DNA from: MGIIb-P sp963934015
GTDB taxonomy: Archaea; Thermoplasmatota; Poseidoniia; Poseidoniales; Thalassarchaeaceae
Assembly (NCBI GenBank): GCA_963934015.1
Contig: CAWVWT010000010.1
Location: 1-59,598 of the forward strand
DNA length: 59,598 nucleotides
Direction of reading: 5' to 3'
Numbering within the stretch: the stretch's first letter is position 1; every line of letters begins with the position of its first letter. Positions 25,058-33,526 of this stretch are shown in pieces. The translations under genes and the position numbers were made by a program. Under the pieces are notes generated by a model. It was not told the origin of the DNA. It searched no databases and saw only the letters and a program-made list of their open reading frames with translations.

Positions 25058-26581
25058 TCAGTGGAAATCATGACTGGGAAAGGCATCTTTTGCCCATTGG
25101 TTAAGGTAAGTATCCACCTTGAGTTTACGGGCAGTATTTGCAGATGACATGTACCGAACTTTACCAAAGATTGGTCTCTCAGGGCCCCATGCACGGTCAT
25201 GTCGACCAAGGACCCAGAAAATACCTGTGTACGAATTTGGGTCGCGTCCGTCTAAGGCCCAACGGTCATTCAACTGAATCATCCATTCAGCAGCAATTTC
25301 TGGACTGGGTGCCCATTCAAGAATCCGCTTACCCCAAAGCATTCTCAGATAATTGTGGATGATTCCAATGCGAGTCAACTGGCGTTGAGCAGCATTCCAC
25401 AACTCATCATCAGTTTCGGCAGATTCTAGTTGCTCGAATGTATAGGATTTCCGCAGATCTTTCTGATGGATTTCCAGCGATTTCTTGGCCCAATCTGGGA
25501 TTGAACTGATTGAAGTGTGATCATCACGGTAATAGGCGAAGTTGAAACCCAATTCTCTCCATGTGATAATTTGATCCAAAAATGATTCGACAGGTTCCGA
25601 TAAGCCCCACCAACCTGACCGTGAACCGCGGCGCTTAATATCAATTAATGATGGGTCCCAATTTTCATTCTCAAGAATTTGATGGACAACTTCGATAGTC
25701 GATAAGTGTCCAAAATGGAACCAAGGGGAAAGGCCACTCACTGCGGGTTTGACGAAGCTATTCCGATCGGAATGATATCGGCCTAACCCGCCATCCATGA
25801 ACTGTTTCAAACGCAGTAATGCGCTTGTTCGTCCGCCTTGAATGGATTGAGGTGCCTTTACCTCATGATCTATATCTAGAACGCAAAGTGCTGTACTTCC
25901 AATAGATCCTCCTTCAGCAACCCTCCATAACCATTCAAATGGAGTCAATTCAATACCACTGGATTCAACGATCGTGTTGAATAATTCATCAGAAACCCAC
26001 AACCCATGCTTTTTTGGTATTGGAATTTTGGTTGGAATATGTTTCCATGATTCAACAAATGTATCATGCATATGGCGACGGAATGCATGCGCTGTTGAAA
26101 ATGCGTCTTTTCCAGATGACATTGGAAGTACCCCATTTCCATCCACGGCTTCAAATCTAATCTTCAGTCTAGATCGCATATTCTCAACCACAAATCGGGG
26201 ATAGTACGTCGGGAAAGAATCTGTAATTACTGCACATGCCCGTTGGGCAAGATGTTGGAGCAGGCCACGTCCTGATTGCAAAGGTGTTGAAACCCACGGG
26301 ATATAGCGGATATGGTGTGATTCAAATTCTTGGATATTTTCAACCATACCCTGGACCATGAAAGTAATGATTCGATCATTTGCGTATTCATGCTGTGTCG
26401 AAATGGCTTCAAACACGAGAAGGGGTTTGCCTAGTTCCTCTGCCAATTCTACAGCCCGTTGTAAACTCGCATTGAAATGGATACGGCGAGATGCTACCAT
26501 CCAGTAGAGTACGTAATCACCTTCGTGCGCAATATCACATTCATTCAGAATTTGAATGCGCTCTGGATATAATGTGTTCAT
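25058..26581 (-). CDS. phr: Class II CPD photolyase
   Basis: The 507-residue protein has an N-terminal Rossmann antenna domain ('DYVLYWMVASRRIHFNASL') and a C-terminal FAD-binding helical domain. Its signature 'DGRDPNSYTGIFWVLGRHDRAW' and 'ERPIFGKVRYMS' is diagnostic of class II photolyases rather than class I or cryptochromes. The enzyme repairs cyclobutane pyrimidine dimers using blue/near-UV light and FADH-. The ATG overlaps the NUDIX stop (ATGA), so it is coupled. This fits a sunlit upper-ocean organism. Confidence 0.93.
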   Translation of the reverse strand: MNTLYPERIQILNECDIAHEGDYVLYWMVASRRIHFNASLQRAVELAEELGKPLLVFEAISTQHEYANDRIITFMVQGMVENIQEFESHHIRYIPWVSTPLQSGRGLLQHLAQRACAVITDSFPTYYPRFVVENMRSRLKIRFEAVDGNGVLPMSSGKDAFSTAHAFRRHMHDTFVESWKHIPTKIPIPKKHGLWVSDELFNTIVESSGIELTPFEWLWRVAEGGSIGSTALCVLDIDHEVKAPQSIQGGRTSALLRLKQFMDGGLGRYHSDRNSFVKPAVSGLSPWFHFGHLSTIEVVHQILENENWDPSLIDIKRRGSRSGWWGLSEPVESFLDQIITWRELGFNFAYYRDDHTSISSIPDWAKKSLEIHQKDLRKSYTFEQLESAETDDELWNAAQRQLTRIGIIHNYLRMLWGKRILEWAPSPEIAAEWMIQLNDRWALDGRDPNSYTGIFWVLGRHDRAWGPERPIFGKVRYMSSANTARKLKVDTYLNQWAKDAFPSHDFH

Positions 26582-27060
26582 GATAGCGCCTCTTGGCCAA
26601 CATGTACTAGGTATGGGTAACTCTGTGAAGAAGAGAAATCAATCATAGACATGGAATAGACATCGTCCAATCCTGATTTCGCCAATGCATGCATGGCAGG
26701 ACTAATCCAATTTAGCCCATCCAATTCACCCGAAGAAATATATTGGGCATTTGAGATTTCATCCACATTGACAATCAGTGATCTTTCATTTGTATGGATG
26801 CGATAGGCAATGAACAAACGCGCGAGTCCATCTCGGAGACATTCGCGGATCCCACAAATTCCAGTAACGGTTCCGTTGAGGCCACACTCTTCACGAAGTT
26901 CTCGCAAGGCGGCCATCGCAGGAAGCTCACCGGATTCGACATGACCTTTGGGTAAACCCCATCTCCCAACATGTGGACCCTGTGCCTCTTGGACAAGAAG
27001 AATTTTTGAATTTTGGATGACGACTGCTGCGACGCCCAAATCCGTATTGACGATTCGCAT
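26578..27060 (-). CDS. NUDIX hydrolase
   Basis: The 160-residue protein has the complete Nudix box 'GHVESGELPAMAALRELREECGL' (GX5EX7REUXEEXGU pattern) near residues 38-60. The family hydrolyses nucleoside diphosphate linkages, and the substrate cannot be assigned. It is the first gene of the minus-strand set NUDIX-phr-SRPBCC/epimerase-peroxiredoxin. A TATA-like ATTATAAATG lies ~25 bp before the ATG, implying a leaderless mRNA that diverges from ribA. A role in flavin or oxidised-nucleotide clean-up would suit the photolyase context but is inferred. Confidence 0.9.
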   Translation of the reverse strand: MRIVNTDLGVAAVVIQNSKILLVQEAQGPHVGRWGLPKGHVESGELPAMAALRELREECGLNGTVTGICGIRECLRDGLARLFIAYRIHTNERSLIVNVDEISNAQYISSGELDGLNWISPAMHALAKSGLDDVYSMSMIDFSSSQSYPYLVHVGQEALS

Positions 27061-27116
27061 ATTGTATTCTTGAGTTCGAGCATTTATAATACGCTGTATT
27101 TTTGCAATCGTGATTT

Positions 27117-27148
27117 ACAACACGCCTTTATCTAGTAAGGCGAGTTGT
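27117..27148. promoter_or_regulatory. 32-bp imperfect palindrome over the ribA TATA box
   Basis: ACAACACGCCTT (27117-27128) and AAGGCGAGTTGT (27137-27148) are complementary at 11 of 12 positions across an 8-nt centre. The putative ribA TATA element CTTTATCT (27127-27134) lies inside it, and the ribA ATG is 8 bp beyond. This is the classic position of a repressor operator. It lies in the spacer shared with the divergent NUDIX-photolyase operon. Confidence 0.55.
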
Positions 27149-27155
27149 TCGGACC

Positions 27156-27764
27156 ATGGTTGTCACAACTGGGGCTAAAATCGCAGACAAATATTCAATT
27201 GAATCTGACGCACATATCCCAACAGAGGTGGGAAACTTTCGCGTCCGTGTGACAGTTGACCAGAAAGGTAAGGAGCATTCCCTCCTATATACAGGTCTAG
27301 ATTCGACATCAATACCGCTGATTCGCATTCACTCTGAATGCTTAACAGGAGACGCTTTTGGGTCCTTAAAGTGTGACTGTGGGCCGCAACTAAGACATGC
27401 TATGAACCGAATTCAAGAAGAAGGATGTGGGGCTATTGTATACCTCCGTCAGGAGGGCCGAGGAATTGGTCTACATGCCAAAATCAAGGCTTATGCCCTA
27501 CAAGATCTTGGTTTAGATACACTCGATGCAAATCTCGCACTTGGTTTGCCAGCAGATGGGCGAGATTACAAAATTGCAGCACAAATGCTCCTGGAAATGG
27601 GCATTGATAAAGTTCGCTTGATGACAAATAATCCACATAAAATTAGTGGCTTAATGGAGCACGGTGTCCGAGTGATTGAAAGAGTCCCCCATATTACCGG
27701 GGTTGGAGAAAACAACAAACATTACCTTGAAACGAAAGGAAAAAGGATGGGGCATCTCCTCTGA
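27156..27764 (+). CDS. ribA: GTP cyclohydrolase II
   Basis: The 202-residue protein has the RibA zinc site 'CLTGDAFGSLKCDCG', the catalytic 'YLRQEGRGIGLHAKIKAYALQD' and 'GLPADGRDYKIAAQML', with 'LMTNNPHKISGL' near the end. It converts GTP to diaminohydroxyribosylaminopyrimidine phosphate, formate and PPi, the first step to riboflavin and so to FMN, FAD and (in some organisms) deazaflavin antennae. Most archaea use the unrelated GTP cyclohydrolase III, so a bacterial-type RibA is of note. Placed against the photolyase operon, it could supply flavin for light-dependent repair. The start follows a TATA box and a large palindrome. Confidence 0.94.
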   Translation: MVVTTGAKIADKYSIESDAHIPTEVGNFRVRVTVDQKGKEHSLLYTGLDSTSIPLIRIHSECLTGDAFGSLKCDCGPQLRHAMNRIQEEGCGAIVYLRQEGRGIGLHAKIKAYALQDLGLDTLDANLALGLPADGRDYKIAAQMLLEMGIDKVRLMTNNPHKISGLMEHGVRVIERVPHITGVGENNKHYLETKGKRMGHLL

Positions 27765-27811
27765 ATTCTCAAACGATTGTATTACAGGTAAAACCTTCCC
27801 CGAGTGATTAT

Positions 27812-28276
27812 ATGGCATCCACATTAATTGGGCAAGAAGCCCCCGATTTCACCCTTCAGACGTCAGATGGTGGCAGTTTTAAATTGTCAGACATGGATGG
27901 AAATTGGAAGGTTTTGTTCTTCTATGCACACAACAAATCGCCAACCTGCAAACGTGGCTGTTTGAGTTTCAAGGAACAGCACGATTTGTTTCAATCTTTA
28001 TCGCCATCTGTAGAAATTATCGGTATTAGTCAGTATCCAAGTAAAGATCATGATTACTTTAAACAAAAATTAGATTTGCCATTTTTGTTGCTTGAGGATG
28101 AAGATAGGATTGTGGCTGAAGCATATGGCGTGCCAATATTTTTGGGCATATTCCCTGCGAAATCCACTTTTGTCATTGGACCTGATCGAACAATTCACCA
28201 CTGCTACGATTGGTACTTCCGGCCAAGGCGGCATGTGGCTAAAATTCTGGATTCACTAAGTCAAATTAAGAGGTAG
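27812..28276 (+). CDS. bcp: Peroxiredoxin, Bcp/PrxQ family
   Basis: The 154-residue thioredoxin-fold peroxidase has 'APDFTLQTSDGGSFKLSDMDG' and the active-site strand 'VLFFYAHNKSPTCKRGC', with the peroxidatic Cys followed five residues later by the resolving Cys. It reduces hydrogen peroxide and organic hydroperoxides in the cytoplasm. This is the intact counterpart of the Cys-less homologue at 23197-23670, and it lies between ribA and the TrmB-like regulator on the plus strand. The role in photo-oxidative stress is inferred from context. Confidence 0.93.
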   Translation: MASTLIGQEAPDFTLQTSDGGSFKLSDMDGNWKVLFFYAHNKSPTCKRGCLSFKEQHDLFQSLSPSVEIIGISQYPSKDHDYFKQKLDLPFLLLEDEDRIVAEAYGVPIFLGIFPAKSTFVIGPDRTIHHCYDWYFRPRRHVAKILDSLSQIKR

Positions 28277-28284
28277 GTGCAGAT

Positions 28285-29670
28285 ATGTCATGGCAACAAG
28301 TTCTACGCGATGCGGGTTTGACAGAGCGTGAAGCAGATTCAATACTCATTCTATCTGCTAGTGATCGTATGCGTGCGAGTGAATTAGCCAAAGAATTAGG
28401 TACAACTCGATTGGATGCATACAATTCACTTTCTCGACTACAAGAAATTGGCATTGTGGCCGTGGCAGCAGAACGGCCAATGAAATTCAGTTGTGATTCG
28501 ATTGACATGGTTGTTCTGCGACTTATTGAAATGCAAAAACAAAACCTCAAGCGAACCGAGGAAGGTCTCGCGGATCTACAATCCGGAAAAACACTAACTG
28601 ACAACAAAGTATCGGAAAATGTGGATTTAATTGGGCCACGTTTTGCTGTTTTGAAGGAAAGGTCGAATATATTTAGCCGTATTGGAAAAATAGCTGAAGA
28701 AGTCGAAGAGCAACTGTTTCTATTACTCGGTCAATTTGGAATTCTGCACTTGTGCCGGTCAGATGCATTGGCTGAAGTCAATGCTGCCGCTAAGAGAGGG
28801 ATTGTTGTCAATGTTCTCATCCAATTGGACCATCGAACCATTCGGTTTTTTGATGAATTAGATTCATCAATTCATGTCCGCCACTCTGAAGATGTCAGTT
28901 CTCTAGGCGTTCTCAAAGATGAAACAGAGGTCATACAATTTTTACAAGTTGAAGAAAATCCAGTTGGTCGTGGGCGTGAGGATGCTGCACTGGTCATCGA
29001 GTCACCATCGTTTGCATCCACTCAGGCAAATCTTATCGAAGCAATTTGGAATGATGCCGTAGATATTGAAACCGCTAAGGTTCGATTTACCGAAGAACGT
29101 ATTGTAGACCCACTTCGAATGACGGTTGGAGAAGGTTCATTCCTCGATAGTTTTCGAAGTGCACTCGGATTTACAGGAGAATTACCAGTTGAAGATACAC
29201 CATTTAACCCCCAATCATTTTTGGCCTCTGGAAGTGAATTGAGTGAGGCCCGAATGGCCCTACAATCCGGACGGTTGGAGAGTTTACGCGTACTGGGAAT
29301 CGATATAGGGGGCATTCTTCGACAAGTGGGGAATCGGATAGGGAATGAATTAGCCTTCAGCCTTCGTTCAATAGAAGGACATGTGGAATTTCTTAATGAA
29401 ATGATGGATTGGTGGGAGCACGCTGGACTCGGCGAAATCGATTATGACCTGGATCCAACATTTCATGTGAAGGTCTATTTGAAAAACAAGGATGAGGATT
29501 CACAAGACACATTGCCATTGCACGAACTCGATGATGGAATCATAGAAGGAGTTCTCGGCACAAGATACCCTGAAGATGGTGAAGTCAGTATTCGTAAAGC
29601 GGATGGTGTTGGTAAAGAATATAGTCGCTACCATCTGCTTTTCCACAGCAATGATCATGTTGAGATTTAG
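28285..29670 (+). CDS. TrmB-like transcriptional regulator
   Basis: In this 461-residue protein, residues ~1-75 form a winged helix with the TrmB pattern ('GLTEREADSILILSASDRMRASELAKELGTTRLDAYNSLSRLQEIGIV'), followed by a coiled linker 'LIEMQKQNLKRTEEGLADL'. Residues ~100-250 resemble the PLD-like sensing region common in TrmB proteins. The C-terminal ~200 residues are unassigned. TrmB proteins sense sugars or other ligands and act as repressors or activators. The gene is 8 nt after bcp and 30 nt before the phytoene desaturase, so it is the obvious candidate regulator of this cluster. The bacterial counterparts use LitR/CarH instead. Confidence 0.85.
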   Translation: MSWQQVLRDAGLTEREADSILILSASDRMRASELAKELGTTRLDAYNSLSRLQEIGIVAVAAERPMKFSCDSIDMVVLRLIEMQKQNLKRTEEGLADLQSGKTLTDNKVSENVDLIGPRFAVLKERSNIFSRIGKIAEEVEEQLFLLLGQFGILHLCRSDALAEVNAAAKRGIVVNVLIQLDHRTIRFFDELDSSIHVRHSEDVSSLGVLKDETEVIQFLQVEENPVGRGREDAALVIESPSFASTQANLIEAIWNDAVDIETAKVRFTEERIVDPLRMTVGEGSFLDSFRSALGFTGELPVEDTPFNPQSFLASGSELSEARMALQSGRLESLRVLGIDIGGILRQVGNRIGNELAFSLRSIEGHVEFLNEMMDWWEHAGLGEIDYDLDPTFHVKVYLKNKDEDSQDTLPLHELDDGIIEGVLGTRYPEDGEVSIRKADGVGKEYSRYHLLFHSNDHVEI

Positions 29671-29700
29671 TGTAACACCAATGATTTGGATTGTGATTTG

Positions 29701-31281
29701 ATGGCAGAAGCGACTACCACCCAGGTTCTGATTGTCGGTGCAGGCCCTGGTGGCCTTACCGCGGCAATGATGCTAGCCAAAGCTGGTATTCAGGTCACAA
29801 TTCTGGAAAAATCAGATGGTGTAGGAGGTCGAACCCGAGTTATCGAGAAAGATGGCTACAAATTTGACAACGGTCCAACGTTTTTCCATTACCCTGAGAT
29901 ATCCGAAGAGATTTTTCGTGCTTTAGGTAAGGATGTCTATGAAGAATTGAATTTAATTGGATTAGATCCCAACTATCGCCTTATCTTCGGAGCAGGTGGT
30001 AGTTTGAATGCCACCACTGATCTCGATGACATGACCGAACAAATTCGTGAATTGTGTGGTAATAAGAACGCGGATGGTTTTCGAAAATATGTTGAGGATA
30101 ATCGAAGGAAATTAAAATTCTCAAAAAACTGCCTGAATTCCCCTTGGAAAAGCCCACTCGATCTTTTGAGTCTTCGTGCATTACGTGTCGCGAAGGTTCT
30201 GCGACCATGGCGTTCTGTCGCGAGTGACTTGTCAAGCATGTTCCCCGATGAACGTATGCAACTGGCTATGTCATTTCAAACTAAATATTTAGGAATGAGC
30301 CCATTCAAAGCCCCGAGTTTATTCACAATTCTAGCTTATCTTGAATATGAATACGGAGTATTCCATGCCAAGGGCGGTCTTGGCACTATTACCGAAAAAA
30401 TGGGGGAAATTGCACGTGAATTGGGTGTTGAAATTCGTCTCAATGAACCTGTTGAAGAATTCCTCTTTGAAGGAAAAACTGTTGTTGGCGTGAAAACCAA
30501 GAAAAATACATACCATGCTGATCGATATGTCATGAATGTTGATTTCGCTACTGGAATGAAGGGTTTGGTACCCGATAAACTCCGCAAGCGTTGGTCGAAT
30601 AAGAAATTGGAGCAGAAGTCTTACTCATGTTCGACTTTCATGTTATATCTTGGCGTTGACAAACTCTACGATGTCCCCCACCATCAGATTTACGCCGCTA
30701 AGGATTACCAGAAAAATTTGCGCGAGGTGACTGAACACAAGGTGTCATGGGATGACCCATCGGTTTACGTTCAAAATGCTTGTATCACAGATTCATCTAT
30801 GGCTCCTGCGGGCCACTCAACAGTCTATGTTTTGGTCCCAGTCAGTAATCAGCACCCAGATATTAAGTGGGCTGACATCAAGGATGATTTCCGTGATGTG
30901 ATACTCAAACAATTGGAGCATCTTGGATATGGTGGACTAGCAGATCATATTGTTTCAGAAACAATTGTCACACCTGATGACTGGGCTGAGAGAGATATCT
31001 ACAAGGGCGCTGTTTTCAATCTCGCACACGGCCTTGATCAGATGCTGTGGCGTCGCCCCCAGAATCGTTTTGAAGAATTTAAGAAATTGTATTTGGTTGG
31101 TGGCGGAACACACCCTGGAAGTGGCCTCCCTACGATTCTAGAAAGCGGACGGATTACCGCCAAACTCATCTGTGCTGATATGGGAATCATCCCTGATTGG
31201 AATGGTGAGGAAACGTGGTTCTCTGATTGGCGCAAGCCAAAGGCGATTCGAAAGTTAGAATCTCAATCCCATTCGGCTTGA
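29701..31281 (+). CDS. crtI: Phytoene desaturase family FAD oxidoreductase
   Basis: The product is 526 residues from the ATG at 29701. The N-terminal dinucleotide site is 'VLIVGAGPGGLTAAMMLAKAG', followed by the CrtI family motif 'GVGGRTRVIEKDGYKFDNGPTFF'. The C-terminal flavin motif is 'LYLVGGGTHPGSGLPTILESGRI'. It would desaturate phytoene towards lycopene-type carotenoids. With the crtB 6.5 kb upstream this gives the first two steps of carotenoid/retinal synthesis; lycopene cyclase and a retinal-forming oxygenase are not in the window. The 3' end overlaps the convergent lipoprotein gene by 19 bp. Confidence 0.93.
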   Translation: MAEATTTQVLIVGAGPGGLTAAMMLAKAGIQVTILEKSDGVGGRTRVIEKDGYKFDNGPTFFHYPEISEEIFRALGKDVYEELNLIGLDPNYRLIFGAGGSLNATTDLDDMTEQIRELCGNKNADGFRKYVEDNRRKLKFSKNCLNSPWKSPLDLLSLRALRVAKVLRPWRSVASDLSSMFPDERMQLAMSFQTKYLGMSPFKAPSLFTILAYLEYEYGVFHAKGGLGTITEKMGEIARELGVEIRLNEPVEEFLFEGKTVVGVKTKKNTYHADRYVMNVDFATGMKGLVPDKLRKRWSNKKLEQKSYSCSTFMLYLGVDKLYDVPHHQIYAAKDYQKNLREVTEHKVSWDDPSVYVQNACITDSSMAPAGHSTVYVLVPVSNQHPDIKWADIKDDFRDVILKQLEHLGYGGLADHIVSETIVTPDDWAERDIYKGAVFNLAHGLDQMLWRRPQNRFEEFKKLYLVGGGTHPGSGLPTILESGRITAKLICADMGIIPDWNGEETWFSDWRKPKAIRKLESQSHSA

Positions 31282-33275
31282 TCTGTATCAAAGTCGAAGG
31301 TACAACTGCCCCCACAAGTGTCGTTGATTACACCGGTAAGCAGGAAATCTTCAACCATAGAGTTGACTTGGATGATGGGTGCAATTTCATTGTGTGCCTT
31401 GCCTGCATCACCTATAGGCGGTGCAGCATTTGTGTCAGGCATCGTTTCGTAACTTCCATCCCAATAGACAATGGCAGAACCTGTGATTGGACCATCGACA
31501 ACATCGATTCCGTATGGAGACATCATCGACCCATTGAGCATGGGAATTCCAGCGGTTCTTGCGGCTCTGTCTGAAGAGAGTCCGGGGACTTGGGCATCAT
31601 TGACCGATATGGTTGAGAGGATGTTGAATGGCTGGATATCATCACCATAGCCATTCTCTGCGAATCGCAACCATGTTTCTGCATCTGAAGCATCCCACAT
31701 CTGTTGACAGACTGCGATAAGTAATGCCCGATCATTGCGCTCCGCATAGGCCTGTGGAAGGATGAACCCATCTGAGAATGTCGCGTAGTTTGTGCTCCGC
31801 TCAATGAATGTCGAGAAACCTGAGCCACCCACCCATAGCGCAGCGCGGTCAATATCTGGGGAGAATCCCGTAATGCTGGCACCATAGATTCCACCCAATG
31901 AATAACCCATGTAATGGACATCTGAACTGTTGACCAAATTAGTGCCGTTGTGATAGAGTTCTACTTTATCGCTACAAACACCCTTGAAAGTGCGCGCAAG
32001 AGCCATCTGGTTGACAAGCATCTGTTGAAGGCGATCTGATTGGTGTTCGAAATATTCCGGATTAGCTAGGCCCATGAAAACAGTGTCCAAGTCGGTTTCC
32101 GACCAGCCATAGATGTCCGTGGCCACCATTGCAACTTCATATTCTTCCATCCACCCGATGGCCCAAGTTGAGATTGCGCCACGACCATTACCGAGGAATC
32201 CATGTCCAAATACGACTAGGGGACCACTCTCATTGTTGTCAACCAATACCTGAGGGATTACCAGTGTGAATGGCACCTCAGCATTTTCTACGAACAGTGG
32301 TGTACCATTGGCATCAGTACTGATTTTGCTTGGTGGATTTTGCCATTCCAAATATTGTGGAACCGTGTAGGTTCCTGTGATTCGGCGGAAATCTCGATCT
32401 GAATCATCCATCCAATCATCTTCTACATTCTCAATTGTGCATCCGATTCCGTCATCTCCGAGTCTCTCTAATGCGTCCGCCCGCATCGAAAGTGTAGGGC
32501 CGACGATTGAATTCAATGATGCAGTATGAAATTGCCAAGCATCATTGAGGTCTTCGATATCATGTCCGGATTCATTTAACGCCACAATCAGTGCAGCCAT
32601 CGATTCTTGTCGTGCTTCGACATCTGGAGCATCTGTTTGGGAACCTTCGAGAATGGCCTGAAAGGCGGTTGAGGGTGCCACATCCAATCCAGATATGCCG
32701 ATTCCATAGGCTGTATTGGGTTCCAAAGAGCGTAGAGTTCGAATGAAAACAATGGTAGCTGCATCATCATCTGCTCTCGCATCAGTCTCCACCCAATGGG
32801 CCACCTTCTCACCTGAATCCAAATTGAGAAGAGTTGTTGCATGACCTGCCTCCATCGACAGGCCAATCGAATATTGATTGGCGACACCTGTGAGAGTTGG
32901 TAAAGTGCTGAATGCCGTCATAATCTGGGTCGAGGGGCTCATCCCATCCAAGAAATTGAGAGACTCAATCTGCACGCTCTCACCCTGTCCGGAAAGGGAA
33001 CCTGAGACTGGAAGAGTGTTCTCAGCATAGTTGACTCGCAACCCCGTCACCGTTGAATTATCTTCGACCAAAAATGCATCTGATGGGAACGGCAACATAC
33101 AGTGAATAGGGTTCAGGTTGTCACATCCAGCCGTTTGTTCAACCGCTATAATTGTAGGCAAAGGCGCTTCGATATTATCATCGACATCTGCTGTTGGTGC
33201 CATTTCACTTGATTCCAAACAACCAGGAATAAGTAGCATCGAAATGAGAAGTAGGGCAATCAATTGGCGCTTCAT
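31263..33275 (-). CDS. Secreted lipoprotein, alpha/beta-hydrolase (lipase-like)
   Basis: The product is 670 residues from the ATG at 33275. A lipoprotein signal 'MKRQLIALLLISMLLIPGC' ends in a lipobox Cys, so it is probably anchored outside the membrane. The middle contains the nucleophile elbow GYSLGG ('YMGYSLGGIYGAS') and the oxyanion-type 'VFGHGFLGNGRG'. The N-terminal half ('HCMLPFPSDAF ... LNFLDGMSPSTQIMTAFS') resembles the N-terminal part of large bacterial extracellular lipases. Substrates may be lipids or esters from dissolved organic matter, as inferred for surface-ocean heterotrophs. It converges on crtI with a 19-bp overlap. Confidence 0.85.
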   Translation of the reverse strand: MKRQLIALLLISMLLIPGCLESSEMAPTADVDDNIEAPLPTIIAVEQTAGCDNLNPIHCMLPFPSDAFLVEDNSTVTGLRVNYAENTLPVSGSLSGQGESVQIESLNFLDGMSPSTQIMTAFSTLPTLTGVANQYSIGLSMEAGHATTLLNLDSGEKVAHWVETDARADDDAATIVFIRTLRSLEPNTAYGIGISGLDVAPSTAFQAILEGSQTDAPDVEARQESMAALIVALNESGHDIEDLNDAWQFHTASLNSIVGPTLSMRADALERLGDDGIGCTIENVEDDWMDDSDRDFRRITGTYTVPQYLEWQNPPSKISTDANGTPLFVENAEVPFTLVIPQVLVDNNESGPLVVFGHGFLGNGRGAISTWAIGWMEEYEVAMVATDIYGWSETDLDTVFMGLANPEYFEHQSDRLQQMLVNQMALARTFKGVCSDKVELYHNGTNLVNSSDVHYMGYSLGGIYGASITGFSPDIDRAALWVGGSGFSTFIERSTNYATFSDGFILPQAYAERNDRALLIAVCQQMWDASDAETWLRFAENGYGDDIQPFNILSTISVNDAQVPGLSSDRAARTAGIPMLNGSMMSPYGIDVVDGPITGSAIVYWDGSYETMPDTNAAPPIGDAGKAHNEIAPIIQVNSMVEDFLLTGVINDTCGGSCTFDFDTDQAEWD

Positions 33276-33327
33276 AGTGCTGCGACAAGCCTTCAGATTA
33301 TCAATGGCTCTAAGGTTCGTGCCTGCA

Positions 33328-33429
33328 TCAAAGAATGGAAGTACCACACTCAGGGCATGGCATTCCTGGAAAGAAAGCACCGGGCATGAAACCACACTCA
33401 GGGCAGATTGAGAGTACATCATCGTACAT
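33328..33429 (-). CDS. Possible 33-residue double-CPECG zinc-ribbon microprotein
   Basis: A small frame from the ATG at 33429 encodes two CPECG knuckles separated by ~14 residues ('ICPECGFMPGAFFPGMPCPECG'), the complete four-Cys set of a zinc ribbon. It lies in the otherwise empty 251-bp spacer between the lipoprotein gene and sdhC. A TATA-like CATATACTTC is on the same strand near 33480-33488, and a 17-bp inverted repeat lies between the two. The regular Cys spacing argues against chance, but its small size leaves doubt. Confidence 0.45.
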   Translation of the reverse strand: MYDDVLSICPECGFMPGAFFPGMPCPECGTSIL

Positions 33430-33455
33430 GAGTGTGGCAATCTGTCGTGGGCTAT

Positions 33456-33472
33456 GAACCCCTACGGGGTTC
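33456..33472 (+). promoter_or_regulatory. 17-bp inverted repeat GAACCCC-TAC-GGGGTTC upstream of sdhC
   Basis: Perfect 7-bp arms surround a TAC centre in the divergent spacer before sdhC. It ends 12 bp before an in-frame ATG at 33485 and 54 bp before the preferred ATG at 33527. It is a member of the CC-TAY-GG set. Confidence 0.5.
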
Positions 33473-33526
33473 GCAGCGAAGTATATGGTGGGCAGGCCAT
33501 GGCCGAAGAATACGGGAGATAGACAG

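Noticed and set aside
27193..27204. ATTCAATTGAAT inside ribA as a third operator
   Set aside because: It is within coding sequence 37 bp after the start and single; kept only as a note beside the paired sites at 7693-7724.
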